A program made the position numbers and the translations under genes. From the NCBI GenBank assembly GCA_947448095.1, contig CANFNN010000196.1, forward strand, positions 1-5,749: a DNA stretch of 5,749 nt. The letters are read 5' to 3'. The DNA is from Bacteriovoracaceae bacterium (GTDB lineage: Bacteria > Bdellovibrionota > Bacteriovoracia > Bacteriovoracales > Bacteriovoracaceae). Position 1 is the first letter of the stretch; each line of letters begins with the position of its first letter. Below are positions 1-5,691 of this stretch, in pieces. The notes under the pieces are model-generated. The model was not told the DNA's origin and searched no databases. It was given only the letters and a program-made list of their open reading frames with translations.

Positions 1-3000
1 CGTGACTCGCCTGGGCTGGGAATATATGTGTGCCAGTGTTCAAGATGTAAAAACGCAGTGGCCTAAGTTTGACGTGGATGCCAAAGAAAAAGCTGGCCTT
101 ACTGACATACTGACCATTGATCAAGTGCTTAATCAGAAACGTTTCCCTTCGGCTTCAACCAAGCGGTGTGTTTACCGAGGAGCAGGCTCTCTTTGTATTC
201 CTAATTCTGGAACAGTGACTGATCTGAATAAACGAAAAACGCTGACATGTGCTCCTAATTTTTACTGCGCTAATATCAACACATCGGGATCTGTCTTTAA
301 TTCAAAAGTTTCTCGCTACGCTTCTAACCTGGAAGATATTCCAGTTGCCCGCAACCATTATTTTGGAAAAGACGCCAACGTTCTTGGTCGTCCACTTAGT
401 TATGTGGCCTCTAGTCTCACGACTAGTTTGCCTTCGGATGTTAAAGCGAATTTGACTCAGAATATGCTTCAATACGAGGCATCTGCTTCATCAACGACGG
501 GAATTTGCCTGCCTGGAAAAGCGCTTCCAGAGGCCAGTAACCAGGCAACAATGTTTAATCCTTATGAGCAACATAAGAATGCTGACTCACAAGGAAGAAC
601 AGATTTCATTAGTCAAATTGGTGGCTGTAACTCAGGTCTTTTCACTAGCTACCGCTACTCTTCTTGTCCGGTCTTTAATAGCACGGGTGACTATGAATTT
701 TTATCTTCAACTTATGCCACACTTAATTATCCCATAAGGGCGAGAAACCAAAACTCTTGCGGACTTGATTCCTTACTCTCAACTGCGACACTGAGCTCAA
801 CTGCTGACGCTCTACTCCCTTATTCTCCTTTCAGAACAATTGAATCTAAAACACTCAGCACTCAAACAGTCATAGAACCGTCTCTTGCAAGGGATGCTTG
901 TTTAAGACGGGCCGGACAAGTCTGCCACACTGATCTTGATTGCGGTCCGAATAAAATGCACGCGGATCAGACGGAAAACTTTTCTTTAGCGTATTTTGGA
1001 AACGAAGCTGAGAAGAAATACCACCAAGAATATCTCGTATGTGGTCAAGGGGATGCAAAACCATCTCCCTTTGATACCGTGGGATACAAAGCTTTCAGTA
1101 TGAGTAAAAACCGCTGCTGCCGAGAAGTCGGAAGTGATTTAACTACATTTACGAGTTACATTCCGCTGAAAGTACAACCTGTTTCATCTACTGATTACAA
1201 CGCAACTTCTTATGATTTAAAAATGACTCTTGCACCCGGAATATCGCCTAAAGATCCTCTTCGCTATTCAAGACTTGCTACGGTTGAAAACCTTGGCTCA
1301 GCAGATAGACCACCCTTGAATGCCTACCAGACAAGATCTGGCTCAAGTCTAAACTTTGCTCAAACTGCCAACGTCATGACTCCCTACCAGTGGAAAACTC
1401 TAGGAGAAGCCAACTCTGAAGGCTGCTGTGGTGGCGGATGGGTCAGAAAATTTTCTGATGGCGGTAATGACTGGACTCGTAGAGACAGACTCTATATGGA
1501 CGTGAAAAATTTTGCCTGTATCAATTCGAGAACTTCGCTTCTGACTCACCCGGAAGACTATGCTTTTCAATATGACAGTATTGGGGACGTCACGACTTTA
1601 GTAAATCAAGACCTAGGTGACTATTGTAAAGATGCAACTGGCATGAAAGGCAGCTGTGCTCAATACTCTATAAGCAATTCATCTGTTGATACTGGTCCAC
1701 AAGCCGACTCACCTCAATTTGTTAGTAACCATATCAAAACAAATGGCATGGTTTTCAGTGAAGACAATTACAAAGATTTTTATTTTTATCCTAGAAGTGC
1801 GGATGGTAACCCTGAAGTCATAATGGATTTTACCAGCGCCACTGGAAGAAGAAATATCGAAATTAAACTTCCAAGTTACTACCCTCGATCTGCGTTTGAT
1901 TATCATTATGCTGTGAAAAAGACCTTCGCTACCTATGCAGATAGGCGAGATGGTTTTGGAGCTGGTTACGGAGGAATCTGGAGAAGTGTAGTGATGTTGT
2001 ATGATCTCACTGACATTTCTCTCTCAGGAAATATTGCCTACTGTACGATTCCAACAGGCGCTCAACTCACGGCCCTTGAAGGCCTCTCGAATCCCCTTGA
2101 AAATAATGTAAGTGGAACTTATTGTCCTAGTTCAGAGAGCTGCTGCCATTCTTATAATCCAGCGACTCGAATTCTGAAAGTGATCACGGGCAACCCTGCT
2201 AGTGGTCTTTGGGCTGGGAAAAAGATGGGACTTAAAATAAGCCTCGGTTATCCTGCTGGTGGTGGTACTTCGCTTAGAACGAAGCCTGGAACGAGTACTC
2301 ATTATTTAAAACGACTAGGACTTTTAGAACTGAGTGGAATTCCTCAAGTGACTTATAAGCCGATCATGTGTAACGACAACGGCGACCGTTTGGTTCCCGG
2401 GGTCTTTAAAAAGCCTCTCGGCGTAACAGACATGAAATCAGTGCACTTTAACGACCCTTCTATCTCTTTTTATGACTCTACCTATTCAAGTAACTTTACC
2501 AATGCTAAAGGCCTAGACCATGAGCCGGTATTCTCAGAAAATGATTTCAAGTGCTGTACTCCTCTAGGTAAAAATACTACCGACAAAACGAAATGTTGCT
2601 CGGGTTATGGAAACGCGACTCCAAGTGGAACCATTTTTACTTGTGCTCTTCCTGTTGGGGCTGACTTGATGGTTTATTTTAACCGCTTTGTGACTAATGA
2701 AGGCCGAGGAACGGATCAGCCCGGTGGCGGTCTATTAGATGAAGATTTTGACAACCTGACTGGAGAGCCCATTATCTCCGTTACTGTTAGCCAAAAAATT
2801 TCGATCTTGGGTAAAACCTATTGTTCATCAGGTAAGGTTCGCCAAGGTGGAACATTTGGATCATTTAATTTAGAGCCAAGTGGAAGTGATACAAATCAAA
2901 ACGAAAAAATTTACGGAATAGTCGACTCTCCCAATGATGAAGCGGCAGTTGCAGGCGGCGGAGCAAGTGCTGGATACACCGCCTTCATGTCAGGCTTTCG

Positions 3001-3031
3001 CTGGAACCATCACTTATATTGTGATGAATAA
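1..3031 (+). CDS. Large cysteine-rich protein of unknown function, 5' partial
   Basis: I do not recognise this protein. The frame is open from the left edge to TAA at 3029-3031, giving 1009 residues if counted from the GTG at position 2. That GTG is probably not the true start: no ribosome site can be seen and the first residues (TRLGWEYMCASVQ) are not a signal peptide, so the N-terminus lies outside the window. There are 32 cysteines, including five adjacent pairs at residues 372-373, 475-476, 714-715, 851-852 and 865-866. Two short modules resemble each other (residues 56-89 and 300-317; each has CxxR, AGxxC and C[AG]PN). The segment CHTDLDC (308-314) recalls Cys/Asp motifs of secreted proteins in former deltaproteobacteria. 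The chain is rich in Ser, Thr, Asn, Gly and Tyr with no membrane segment, which suggests a disulfide-stabilised exported or surface protein; this is inference. A pilus-tip or adhesin role is possible but no motif supports it. It leads an operon with the thioesterase gene 9 bp downstream. Confidence 0.85.
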   Translation, partial: VTRLGWEYMCASVQDVKTQWPKFDVDAKEKAGLTDILTIDQVLNQKRFPSASTKRCVYRGAGSLCIPNSGTVTDLNKRKTLTCAPNFYCANINTSGSVFNSKVSRYASNLEDIPVARNHYFGKDANVLGRPLSYVASSLTTSLPSDVKANLTQNMLQYEASASSTTGICLPGKALPEASNQATMFNPYEQHKNADSQGRTDFISQIGGCNSGLFTSYRYSSCPVFNSTGDYEFLSSTYATLNYPIRARNQNSCGLDSLLSTATLSSTADALLPYSPFRTIESKTLSTQTVIEPSLARDACLRRAGQVCHTDLDCGPNKMHADQTENFSLAYFGNEAEKKYHQEYLVCGQGDAKPSPFDTVGYKAFSMSKNRCCREVGSDLTTFTSYIPLKVQPVSSTDYNATSYDLKMTLAPGISPKDPLRYSRLATVENLGSADRPPLNAYQTRSGSSLNFAQTANVMTPYQWKTLGEANSEGCCGGGWVRKFSDGGNDWTRRDRLYMDVKNFACINSRTSLLTHPEDYAFQYDSIGDVTTLVNQDLGDYCKDATGMKGSCAQYSISNSSVDTGPQADSPQFVSNHIKTNGMVFSEDNYKDFYFYPRSADGNPEVIMDFTSATGRRNIEIKLPSYYPRSAFDYHYAVKKTFATYADRRDGFGAGYGGIWRSVVMLYDLTDISLSGNIAYCTIPTGAQLTALEGLSNPLENNVSGTYCPSSESCCHSYNPATRILKVITGNPASGLWAGKKMGLKISLGYPAGGGTSLRTKPGTSTHYLKRLGLLELSGIPQVTYKPIMCNDNGDRLVPGVFKKPLGVTDMKSVHFNDPSISFYDSTYSSNFTNAKGLDHEPVFSENDFKCCTPLGKNTTDKTKCCSGYGNATPSGTIFTCALPVGADLMVYFNRFVTNEGRGTDQPGGGLLDEDFDNLTGEPIISVTVSQKISILGKTYCSSGKVRQGGTFGSFNLEPSGSDTNQNEKIYGIVDSPNDEAAVAGGGASAGYTAFMSGFRWNHHLYCDE

Positions 3032-3040
3032 AAAGGATCC

Positions 3041-3529
3041 ATGAAAAAAAATAGTAAAACTCCTTCAGAATCATCGATTGAAATGCGTGAGATGGTTATG
3101 CCACATCATACAAATCCTCAGAATACTGTGTTCGGGGGAACCGTTATGAGTTGGATTGATATTGCTGCTGCGATGGTAGCGGCCCGCCATTGTGGACGTC
3201 CTGTGGTCACGGCCCATATCAGTGACATTGATTTCATCGCTCCCATTAAGATGGGCTATCATGTACTGATTCAGGCTTCACTTAATTATGTTGGACGATC
3301 CTCTATGATTGTCGGAGTAAAAGTCACTTCTGAGAATCCCTACACTGGTGAATCAAGAACAACCACCAAAGCCTACCTGACTTTTGTCGCCTTAGATGAT
3401 CTGAGTCGTCCGATTGAAGTTCCTGAACTAAAAATTGAGACTGAAGATGAAATTCGCCGCTTTGAAAATGCTAAGAAACGAGTGGCGATGAAAAAATCTG
3501 TGCAGAACACCCTTCAACAAAAGACTTAA
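3041..3529 (+). CDS. Acyl-CoA thioesterase, hotdog fold, YciA/YkhA type
   Basis: This 162-residue cytoplasmic enzyme should hydrolyse acyl-CoA thioesters to free fatty acid and CoA. The family signature is clear: P21-HHTNP-Q27, then NTVFGGTVMSWID (residues 28-40), an A-rich helix AAAMVAARH (42-50), VVTAHISDIDFIAPIKMG (55-72) and VGRSSM (84-89). N25 and D40 occupy the positions of the catalytic Asn and Asp of this family, as in YciA and mammalian ACOT7. The charged tail after residue 125 (ETEDEIRRFENAKKR) matches the C-terminal helix of the longer Bacillus YkhA-like members; E. coli YciA is about 30 residues shorter. The first ATG was chosen because AAGGA (3033-3037) lies just upstream, though its spacing is short; the internal Met15 codon has no such site. 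Chain-length preference cannot be read from the sequence. It sits between genes for two apparently exported proteins and is probably co-transcribed with both. Confidence 0.93.
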   Translation: MKKNSKTPSESSIEMREMVMPHHTNPQNTVFGGTVMSWIDIAAAMVAARHCGRPVVTAHISDIDFIAPIKMGYHVLIQASLNYVGRSSMIVGVKVTSENPYTGESRTTTKAYLTFVALDDLSRPIEVPELKIETEDEIRRFENAKKRVAMKKSVQNTLQQKT

Positions 3530-3530
3530 A

Positions 3531-3761
3531 ATGAAAATTTTACTTTTAGCGTCCCTTCTCGTGATTTCAAGCAACGCTTGCTTTGCTCAAGACGAAGACG
3601 AGGAAGTTGCCCCACAAGAATCTGCTCCACTAGTGCACTCTTCGCCATCAGAGTCCCTTGATCCCGAAAAGGCCAAAGACGTGATGGATAAACTTCGGGC
3701 GGGTCAAAAAACCCGAGAAGATCAGAATAAATTTTTGGAAGAACTGGACGCAGAAGATTAA
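3531..3761 (+). CDS. Small exported acidic protein, unknown function
   Basis: I do not recognise a family. The 76-residue product begins with a signal peptide: MK, a hydrophobic stretch ILLLASLLVISS (residues 3-14), then NACFA before Q20, a likely signal peptidase I site. The Cys at 17 is preceded by SNA rather than a proper lipobox, so a lipoprotein is less likely. The mature part of about 57 residues starts with an acidic run (DEDEE), has a Pro/Ser-rich linker, and ends in a charged, probably helical segment from about LDPEKAKDVMDKL (43-55) to the C-terminal EELDAED. The ATG is one base after the thioesterase stop codon and no Shine-Dalgarno is visible in the preceding bases, so translation is probably coupled to the upstream gene. 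A hairpin terminator follows about 17 bp after the stop. The product is likely periplasmic, perhaps a small accessory or partner protein; this is inference. Confidence 0.8.
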   Translation: MKILLLASLLVISSNACFAQDEDEEVAPQESAPLVHSSPSESLDPEKAKDVMDKLRAGQKTREDQNKFLEELDAED

Positions 3762-3773
3762 TCAGTTTTTGGT

Positions 3774-3805
3774 AAAAAAAAAGCCTCCATTCGGAGGCTT
3801 TTATT
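3774..3805. terminator. Rho-independent terminator, probably bidirectional
   Basis: An 8 bp perfect stem AAGCCTCC / GGAGGCTT (3781-3788 and 3793-3800) encloses the loop ATTC. Flanking A and T bases can extend it to 3779-3802. On the plus strand it is followed by TTTTATT and ends the operon whose last stop codon is at 3761. On the minus strand the same stem is followed by nine T (complement of A at 3774-3782), a stronger tail than on the plus strand, so it could also stop leftward transcription. Confidence 0.9.
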
Positions 3806-3863
3806 GTGTGTGTGCAGGAACTAATATCTCTTTCAAATTCTTTTCTTAAGAGTTAATAGAATC

Positions 3864-3893
3864 ATTAAAGCAGTCAAAAGACCGACCCGTCAA
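3864..3893 (-). promoter_or_regulatory. Weak candidate sigma70-type promoter, leftward
   Basis: Read on the minus strand, TTGACG (3893-3888) matches the -35 consensus at 5 of 6 bases. TTTAAT (3869-3864) matches the -10 consensus at 5 of 6, with an 18-base spacer. A transcript would start near 3857 and run about 84 nt to the T9 tail of the terminator at 3774. In AT-rich DNA such pairs arise by chance, so support is weak. Confidence 0.25.
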
Positions 3894-3933
3894 TTTTAAA
3901 ACACAACATCTAGTATTTTTTATCGTCAGAAGT

Positions 3934-3946
3934 TTGACAAGGTCAA
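3934..3946. repeat. Short perfect inverted repeat
   Basis: TTGAC-AAG-GTCAA forms 5-base arms around a 3-base centre. It could be a small operator half-site pair or chance. The embedded TTGACA has no -10 element at a suitable distance on the plus strand. Its position between two transcription units gives no clear target gene. Confidence 0.3.
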
Positions 3947-3977
3947 CTGGTAGAGACAACACTTTAACAAATTGCGC

Positions 3978-4001
3978 AAAAAAAAGCCCTCTTACGAGGG
4001 C
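3978..4001 (-). terminator. Rho-independent terminator of the basic miniprotein gene
   Basis: On the minus strand GCCCTC (4001-3996), loop GTAA and GAGGGC (3991-3986) form a perfect 6 bp GC-rich stem followed by eight T (complement of A at 3978-3985). It begins 13 bases after the first of two tandem TAA stop codons of the gene at 4015-4137. The plus strand lacks a T tract here, so it acts leftward only. Confidence 0.88.
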
Positions 4002-4014
4002 CTTGGAAAGCTTA

Positions 4015-4137
4015 TTATGCAAGTTTTCTATTACCTTTCATAAGTTTCTTCTTACGAGCAAGGCGTTTTAGCTTCACACCGCTCTTTTTGTTCTTGGTTG
4101 CCTTCTTAGCTGGGCGCGCTTTTTTAAGTTTTTTCAT
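4015..4137 (-). CDS. 40-residue highly basic protein, possible nucleic-acid-binding miniprotein
   Basis: The minus strand encodes 40 residues starting MKKLKKARPAKKATKNKK and ending LMKGNRKLA, closed by tandem TAA codons (4015-4017, 4012-4014). Sixteen Lys and four Arg make half the protein basic; there is no Asp, Glu, Cys or aromatic residue. Such composition fits RNA or DNA binding, as in small ribosomal proteins or histone H1-like tails (note PAKKA), but no family signature is evident. It does not match what I recall of bTHX, L34, L36 or the AURKAIP1/COX24 (bS22) motif. The case for a real gene rests on its surroundings: an AGGAGGA ribosome site (4147-4141) four bases before ATG, a -10-like element upstream and a strong terminator just downstream, together defining a transcript of about 190 nt. 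The strong ribosome site suggests high expression. It is divergent from the gene at 4210. Confidence 0.8.
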   Translation of the reverse strand: MKKLKKARPAKKATKNKKSGVKLKRLARKKKLMKGNRKLA

Positions 4138-4140
4138 AAA

Positions 4141-4147
4141 TCCTCCT
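4141..4147 (-). promoter_or_regulatory. Strong Shine-Dalgarno for the basic miniprotein
   Basis: TCCTCCT on the plus strand reads AGGAGGA on the minus strand, a near-complete anti-16S match. It sits three to four bases before the ATG at 4137, a slightly short spacing. It is the strongest ribosome site in the window and is the main evidence that this short frame is translated. Confidence 0.85.
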
Positions 4148-4170
4148 CAATATATCAATTCGAGTCAGTC

Positions 4171-4177
4171 TATAATA
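4171..4177. promoter_or_regulatory. Symmetric -10 element shared by divergent genes
   Basis: TATAATA holds a perfect TATAAT -10 on the plus strand (4171-4176) and TATTAT, 5 of 6 matches, on the minus strand (4177-4172). Start sites about seven bases downstream would fall near 4183 and 4165, leaving leaders of about 27 nt for both the gene at 4210 and the miniprotein at 4137. No good -35 is seen at 16-18 bases on either side. The plus-strand candidates are CAATAT or TCAATA. On the minus strand TGTCGT occupies the 17-base position and is a poor match. Binding may therefore rely on the -10 region or an activator. Confidence 0.55.
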
Positions 4178-4209
4178 AAAGAATCTTTTTGCAAACGACA
4201 GGACGACAA

Positions 4210-5013
4210 ATGAGATTAACTTATTTACTAATTTTCCTCTCTCTTTCGGTTTCGGCCCAAAATAAGCCTCGAATTCAGGTGATTCCCAACCCCGAATCCC
4301 TGGAAGACTTCGATCACGAGTTCAAAGGCTGTCCTGAAAACTCTGAATGTGATCAGGTTATGGGCCATATGCTGAGCCGCTGGAAGGGGCTCATTTCAAA
4401 ACTGAAAGAAATTCCCGATAAAAATAAAAATGCCCAGGCACTGGATCTTTACCGCGCCAAGTACGGAATTCCTGTTGAGTTCTACACAAATCAAAAATCT
4501 CAACAAGGCTTTAAGCCAGTCCTCTATACCTCTCCTTGTAAAGAGCATCGCCAAAAGGACCAAAAACTAAACGTGCTTAAGGGAATCGCTTTTGTAAAAT
4601 CCATGAATTCCGATCACGCAATCATTTGGCGAGATCAGTCTCAAATTGAACTTCCTCTGAAAGATAACTTAGTCCCTCAACCTGTCAGGGTCTATTTTGA
4701 TCAAGGTGCAGTTACCTATCAATTACCAATCAATGAACAGCCACTGTTTATTAAAAACCGAGAACTCTATATTCTGAAAGAAGAAGATGGATTTTATTAC
4801 ACACTTAAGGTTTCAGAGAATGGGGACTGGAAAATTATCAATCTTGATATGACTCAATTAAGTTACTGGGAAGATAAACGCTCTGAGGTGGCCTGCCCCG
4901 CGGATACTGAAAAAGCTCCCAAAGAATTCAATGTTCAGTTTTGTAAAAGCGTTTGGGATTCTGACGCAAAAAAAGTCATTCCTGTAAGAATGCAGCAAGG
5001 ATGCCTTATTTAA
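4210..5013 (+). CDS. Exported protein of unknown function, 267 residues
   Basis: I do not recognise a family. The ATG at 4210 is preferred over the in-frame TTG at 4189: AGGA (4200-4203) is six bases upstream, and the signal peptide then starts cleanly as MRLTYLLIFLSLSVSA with a likely cleavage after A16 (VSA-Q). The TTG would also lie almost on the inferred transcription start. The mature part of about 251 residues has six cysteines (C41, C47, C110, C229, C245, C265), an even number consistent with disulfides in the periplasm or outside. The middle (about 120-220) alternates charged and hydrophobic residues in short stretches, as in a beta-rich fold (RVYFDQGAVTYQLPI, GFYYTLKVSENGDWKIINL). 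No catalytic motif is evident. It is transcribed divergently from the basic miniprotein gene and converges on the lipoprotein gene, sharing 8 bp with it. No terminator is visible after its stop codon. Confidence 0.85.
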   Translation: MRLTYLLIFLSLSVSAQNKPRIQVIPNPESLEDFDHEFKGCPENSECDQVMGHMLSRWKGLISKLKEIPDKNKNAQALDLYRAKYGIPVEFYTNQKSQQGFKPVLYTSPCKEHRQKDQKLNVLKGIAFVKSMNSDHAIIWRDQSQIELPLKDNLVPQPVRVYFDQGAVTYQLPINEQPLFIKNRELYILKEEDGFYYTLKVSENGDWKIINLDMTQLSYWEDKRSEVACPADTEKAPKEFNVQFCKSVWDSDAKKVIPVRMQQGCLI

Positions 5014-5686
5014 GAGTGGCCGTTCGACCGAAATAATCACCACTAAGGCAGCCGGCTTCTGAGATTAATTTTCTGTAACTATAAAAACCAATCCGAGGCT
5101 GATTCAGTCTCACTTTGATCCATTCACGAGTGTGAACGCGACCTTTTTCCAATGTTTTGGAGACAGAAACTTTCGTCGCACGTTCAATTTTAAGGCAGCG
5201 CTGATCGGGGTCATTGATACAATCATTAGATACGATATCCTGAGTTGTAAAATAGAGTAAGTTCGTAGCATCAAGAGCAATCGGAGAGGACAAGTTATTC
5301 AGGTTATGACAAATCAAACTGATGACTCCTGTATCAATCGTTTCTACGTCAGAAAAATAGAATAAATTGTTTCCCTCACTAAACTTTAGGCTTCCGGCCT
5401 GATTCACCAATTTAACGCTTGAATCGGCCATCGGAGAAAAACTTGTATCTGCACACTGTTTACTCGTATTAGAGAAAACATAATCAGAATTCACTAGTGA
5501 GCTTATCGTTATTGATTTCGTCTGAAGGGCATCGCAGATTTCTTTAATCTTCGAATGCTCCGTTGACCCCACTACAATCGCCTGGGACGTAAGGCTATTG
5601 AGTGTCGCAAGTTTTGAATCTGAAGGAAGAGTTATTTTTCCACACGAGGCGATAAGAAAAGTGGCAAGTATAAGGCTAAGCTTCAT
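5006..5686 (-). CDS. Lipoprotein of unknown function, 226 residues
   Basis: The minus-strand product starts MKLSLILATFLIASC-GK, a typical lipoprotein signal peptide. The lipobox IASC places the acylated Cys at residue 15, so the mature protein should be anchored to a membrane. Residue 17 is Lys, not Asp, so there is no inner-membrane retention signal of the E. coli +2 Asp type. Six more cysteines (C51, C78, C126, C156, C164, C213) could form disulfides. The sequence has short beta-like stretches (NLFYFSDVETIDTGVISLIC, NLLYFTTQDIV) and a basic region near 165-205. No enzyme or binding motif was found. The ATG at 5686 has AAAGGT (5699-5694) seven bases upstream, overlapping the probable stop codon of the preceding gene. 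It appears to be the last gene of a leftward operon and overlaps the convergent gene by 8 bp. Confidence 0.85.
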   Translation of the reverse strand: MKLSLILATFLIASCGKITLPSDSKLATLNSLTSQAIVVGSTEHSKIKEICDALQTKSITISSLVNSDYVFSNTSKQCADTSFSPMADSSVKLVNQAGSLKFSEGNNLFYFSDVETIDTGVISLICHNLNNLSSPIALDATNLLYFTTQDIVSNDCINDPDQRCLKIERATKVSVSKTLEKGRVHTREWIKVRLNQPRIGFYSYRKLISEAGCLSGDYFGRTATLK

Positions 5687-5691
5687 AAAAA

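Larger units (their letters stand above)
3806..3977. other. AT-rich intergenic stretch, no convincing gene
   Basis: These 172 bases lie between two terminators and hold no coding frame with a plausible start and ribosome site. There is one short perfect inverted repeat, TTGAC-AAG-GTCAA (3934-3946). A weak minus-strand promoter-like pair is described separately. No tRNA-like or riboswitch-like fold was recognised. Confidence 0.6.

Noticed and set aside
249..455. Plus-strand 68-codon frame inside the large protein gene
   Set aside because: It lies wholly within the long frame, has no ribosome site and shows no protein-like features.
1709..1906. Minus-strand 65-codon frame opposite the large protein gene
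   Set aside because: It is antisense to a long, uniform coding frame; the Ile/Lys-rich translation and lack of a ribosome site suggest a shadow frame. The same applies to 870-1064 and 3071-3262.
3531..3590. Lipoprotein signal in the small acidic protein
   Set aside because: The bases before Cys17 encode SNA, which does not fit the lipobox (Leu/Val/Ile at -3, Gly/Ala/Ser at -1). A signal peptidase I site after A19 fits better.
3934..3968. TTGACA at 3934-3939 as a rightward promoter -35
   Set aside because: No -10-like sequence lies 16-19 bases downstream; TTTAAC at 3963 is 23 bases away. No rightward gene follows before 4210.
4189..4209. TTG at 4189 as an upstream in-frame start for the exported 267-residue protein
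   Set aside because: It adds MQTTGRQ ahead of a clean signal peptide, has no ribosome site and lies only about six bases after the inferred transcription start. The ATG at 4210 has AGGA at a good distance.
4858..5043. Minus-strand frame spanning the convergent gene ends
   Set aside because: It conflicts with the lipoprotein frame and the plus-strand gene, both of which have signal peptides and ribosome sites.
5035..5070. AGCCGGCT palindrome and nearby GC-rich bases as a terminator after the plus-strand gene
   Set aside because: The palindrome has no loop and no T tract follows, so it cannot form a standard terminator hairpin.
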